The translations under genes were made by a program, and so were the position numbers. The notes under the pieces were generated by a model that did not search any database, was not told the origin of the DNA, and worked only from the letters and a program-made list of their open reading frames with translations. Positions 61,982-64,000 of a DNA stretch of 64,000 nt are shown here, in pieces. Source of the stretch: DAITQM01 sp039794245 (GTDB lineage Bacteria; Pseudomonadota; Gammaproteobacteria; Xanthomonadales; Wenzhouxiangellaceae); NCBI GenBank assembly GCA_039794245.1, contig JBDIVS010000005.1, positions 62,001 through 126,000 of the forward strand, given 5' to 3'. Each line of letters starts with the position of its first letter. The first letter of the stretch is position 1.

Positions 61982-62466
61982 GGGTTGATACTTTCTCGTT
62001 GCCGGCCGGGCCGGTGTGTGGGATTACCATCCGTTCAGGGGGCACGGATACGGTTGGGGATAGCCGGGTTACGTTGTCAGCGATGGCCGAAGGTCCAAAA
62101 GGACCGGTCACTGCACCATTCGCGGGCAAGACCGAGCGGATGCCTGTCGAATCCCCGGATTCCGGATCTCTCGCTCGCCCGCGCTTGGATGTTTCGATTC
62201 GCCGCCCCGTCTCACGCCGGCTCCGGCGAGCCTGCCTGGCATTCGCGGTACGACCGTAGGCACCGGGAACGTCGGGAAAGGCGGAATGACCGGATCGGAA
62301 ATCAGGCAGGTGGGAACCTTATGGTCGGCCATCTTAGCACCAACTTTCGGCGGCGTCCAGTCATCCGCCAATCGGCAGGGCTAAGCGCTATAATTGATGA
62401 TACACGTTTAGTACGATTTTTTTCGCTCATACCCGCCGGGCCAGCCGGCGAACAGCGGCCAAACCA
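61982..62466. other. 485-base divergent region between rho and the DegS-like gene
   Basis: Likely contains the rho leader and the promoter of the protease gene (TATAAT at 62389-62394). Short GC-rich dyads occur (for example CGCCGGCTCCGGCG at 62215-62228). No gene or known riboswitch is recognised. Confidence 0.55.
62389..62394 (+). promoter_or_regulatory. -10 box TATAAT of the DegS-like gene
   Basis: A consensus hexamer 72 bases before the predicted TTG start. No good -35 hexamer is visible, as with ispB and infA. Confidence 0.45.
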
Positions 62467-63561
62467 TTGAAACTCGTGCAATTCATCGTCAAATCCGTGA
62501 TCCTTGGCCTGGCCGCGGCGTTTATCGCCGTCTGGGTCAACCCCGAGCTGCTAGGCGCCGCGCGGCCGGTGGTGGGCGACACACCGCCGGTGATTTCCAG
62601 CTACGCCGAGGCGGTCAACCGCAGCGCCCCGGCGGTGGTCAGCATCTACACCCGGACCACGGTGCTGCCGCGCCTGCCGGGGATCAGCGATCTGATATTC
62701 CAGCGCCATTACGGCCTGCGCAACGCCCGCACCCGCCAGGGGCTGGGCTCGGGCGTGATCGTCGAAGCCAACGGCTATATCGTCACCAGCAACCATGTCG
62801 TGGACCAGGTCGATGACATCATGATCGCGCTGTGGGACGGCCGCACGGCGCCGGCCCGTGTCGTCGGCCGCGATCCGGCGACCGATCTCGCGGTGCTCAA
62901 GATCGAGCTCGAAAACCTGCCGACCGCGCCGCTCGCCGCCGCCCCGCCGCGGGTCGGTGATGTCGTACTGGCCATCGGCAACGCCCTCGGCCTGAATAAC
63001 ACCGTAACCTTGGGTATCGTCAGCGGTCTCGGGCGCAGCGATCTCAATATCGCCACGGTCGAGGAATTCATTCAGACCGACGCGGCGATCAACGCCGGCA
63101 ACAGCGGCGGGGCGCTGATCAACGCCGGCGGCGAAATCGTCGGCATCAACTCCTCGACGATCAACCAGCGCAGCGGCGCCCAGGGCATAGGCTTCGCGAT
63201 CCCGGTGGCGATCGCCCGGCGCGTGATGGCCGATATCATCGAATTCGGTTCGGTGCGCCGCGGCTGGCTGGGCGCCGAAGTCAGCGACATCCAGTTGAAC
63301 AACCTACTGCGCCGCGGCGGGCGGCCGCAGACCGGCGTCGAGATCACCGAAGTGATGCCGTTCAGCCCGGCCTGGGAAAACGGCCTGCAGCCCGGCGATA
63401 TCATCAGCCATGCCGACGGCGCCCCGGTCGGTTCGGCCCGCGCCCTGATGCTGAAGATCGCCGAAAGCGCCCCCGGCACGTTGCTGACCCTGACCATCAC
63501 CCGCAACGGCCAGCCGCTCGACGTCAAGATCAAACTGATCCAGCAGCCGCCGGTCGGTTGA
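62467..63561 (+). CDS. DegS-like periplasmic trypsin-type protease with one PDZ domain
   Basis: 364-residue HtrA-family protease anchored by an N-terminal helix (VIVKSVILGLAAAFIAVWV-like, residues 5-24). Catalytic residues are H110 (TSNHVVD), D140 (PATDLAVLKI) and S213 (NAGNSGGAL); one PDZ follows (GWLGAEVSDIQ, MPFSPAWENGLQPGDII). A single PDZ and membrane anchor point to DegS/AlgW, which start the RseA cleavage cascade in the sigma-E response. The start is TTG. Confidence 0.9.
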   Translation: MKLVQFIVKSVILGLAAAFIAVWVNPELLGAARPVVGDTPPVISSYAEAVNRSAPAVVSIYTRTTVLPRLPGISDLIFQRHYGLRNARTRQGLGSGVIVEANGYIVTSNHVVDQVDDIMIALWDGRTAPARVVGRDPATDLAVLKIELENLPTAPLAAAPPRVGDVVLAIGNALGLNNTVTLGIVSGLGRSDLNIATVEEFIQTDAAINAGNSGGALINAGGEIVGINSSTINQRSGAQGIGFAIPVAIARRVMADIIEFGSVRRGWLGAEVSDIQLNNLLRRGGRPQTGVEITEVMPFSPAWENGLQPGDIISHADGAPVGSARALMLKIAESAPGTLLTLTITRNGQPLDVKIKLIQQPPVG

Positions 63562-63583
63562 GCGCACAGGGGGGCCGTTGTCC

Positions 63584-63748
63584 GGGCCGCAGCCGGATCT
63601 GACCTGCCGGGCGTTGCAAGCCTTGCGGGCCGGGCATCGCCACCCGCGCTTGCTGTTCCCCAATGCCACAGTCTCGATGGCGACAGTCCGCCAGGCCACC
63701 GGTCATATGGATCGCAGTGCCGTGCTGACAGCGATAACGCATAGCTAA
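63584..63748 (+). pseudogene. fragment of an IS91-type tyrosine recombinase/integrase
   Basis: The frame reads ALQALRAGHRHPRLLFPNAT and TGHMDRSAVLTAITHS before a stop. The HRHPxLLFP and MDRxxxxxAI pattern is seen in IS91-associated site-specific recombinases upstream of their HxxR box. No catalytic residues remain. Confidence 0.55.
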
Positions 63749-63794
63749 CCGGCGCGAGGTACGAGGGACCGGTTGAGCGTCGTAGATTCAAGAT

Positions 63795-63997
63795 TCACAG
63801 CAGTTTCAGAAATTCCTCAACGGATAAATGCGTCTGTTTTAGATTATGCGAAAGCGTTGAGCGTTTTATTGGCCGATGCGCAGGCACTGTGATCTTTTTC
63901 ACTTCAGTGCGGGTATGTTTCTGTAGCCGAATATGACTGCCTCGTTGACGAACCACTACCCAGCCATCCCTTTTCAACACAGCGATTACTTACTCAT
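63795..63997 (-). pseudogene. hicA: HicA-type mRNA interferase toxin, possibly frameshifted at its start
   Basis: LKRDGWVVVRQRGSHIRLQKHTRTEVKKITVPAHRPIKRSTLSHNLKQ is the HicA double-stranded-RNA-binding fold with the catalytic histidine in RGSH. The intact frame begins only at GTG 63980. Upstream, ATGAGTAAG is followed by TAA and then by codons for IAVLKRD in the next frame, so one base seems to be missing after codon 3. HicB is not seen in the window and may lie beyond the right edge or be lost. Confidence 0.7.
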
Positions 63998-64000
63998 ACG

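Noticed and set aside
61982..62466. Riboswitch or structured leader upstream of rho
   Set aside because: Only short GC-rich dyads are visible and none fits a riboswitch class I know.

Overview
The window is GC-rich proteobacterial chromosome, most likely from a gammaproteobacterium. The main support is conserved gene order: yhbY divergent from rlmE-ftsH-folP-glmM, a periplasmic dihaem cytochrome c4, a DegS-type protease, a pstSCAB-phoU locus, and ispB, uvrB, infA, ssb and rho of gammaproteobacterial type. I cannot place it more precisely. Codon use looks uniform. Transfer and decay show mainly as insertion-sequence debris, repeats and broken genes.

Layout. (1) 40-3939, minus strand: ssb followed by the dTDP-L-rhamnose genes rfbB, rfbA, rfbC and rfbD in a tightly overlapping operon. 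(2) 4231-10903, plus strand: ispB, then histidine-degradation genes hutH and hutI, a sodium:solute symporter and a CPA2 antiporter. No hutU is present. (3) 10909-18455: an alpha-glucan module of two secreted GH13 amylases, a GH97 alpha-glucosidase and a divergent tryptophan-halogenase-like flavoprotein. Two inverted 285-bp copies of one small transposable element bracket the amylase pair. (4) 18586-25357: a DUF6502-like protein, a 48-residue putative secreted peptide, uvrB, an aminotransferase, a FimT/GspH pseudopilin, a clear Fur-box promoter driving an unrecognised small gene, and a LolA-like periplasmic protein. (5) 25476-32486: a VPS10/BNR propeller protein, a nitrilase, a group II intron maturase fragment beside tRNA-Gly, and a decayed porin plus FAD/NAD(P)-binding gene pair. 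(6) 32587-37203: a sulfate-uptake operon (sbp-cysT-cysW-cysA plus a DUF2292 protein) behind an Rrf2 regulator. (7) 37334-45548: infA, phosphate uptake (pstSCAB-phoU) and a large membrane protein with a spermidine-synthase-like domain. (8) 45914-48320: two tandem type IV pilins, the second with a long Gly/Ser/Asn repeat tail, then ISL3-like transposase debris. (9) 48629-53852: a secreted Shewanella-like phosphatase, a CotH-like secreted protein, a DUF4956 membrane protein and a V/A-type ATPase operon ruined by deletion. (10) 54121-64000: glmM-folP-ftsH-rlmE, yhbY, a Mth938-domain protein, cytochrome c4, rho, a DegS-like protease, an integrase fragment and hicA.

Most intact genes are housekeeping or nutrient-uptake functions (sulfate, phosphate, starch, histidine). 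The regions most worth a second look are the glycine-repeat pilin, the element-bracketed amylases, the collapsed V-ATPase locus, and the Fur-controlled unknown gene. I did not find CRISPR arrays, a prophage, or a recognisable defence system other than hicA at the right edge.
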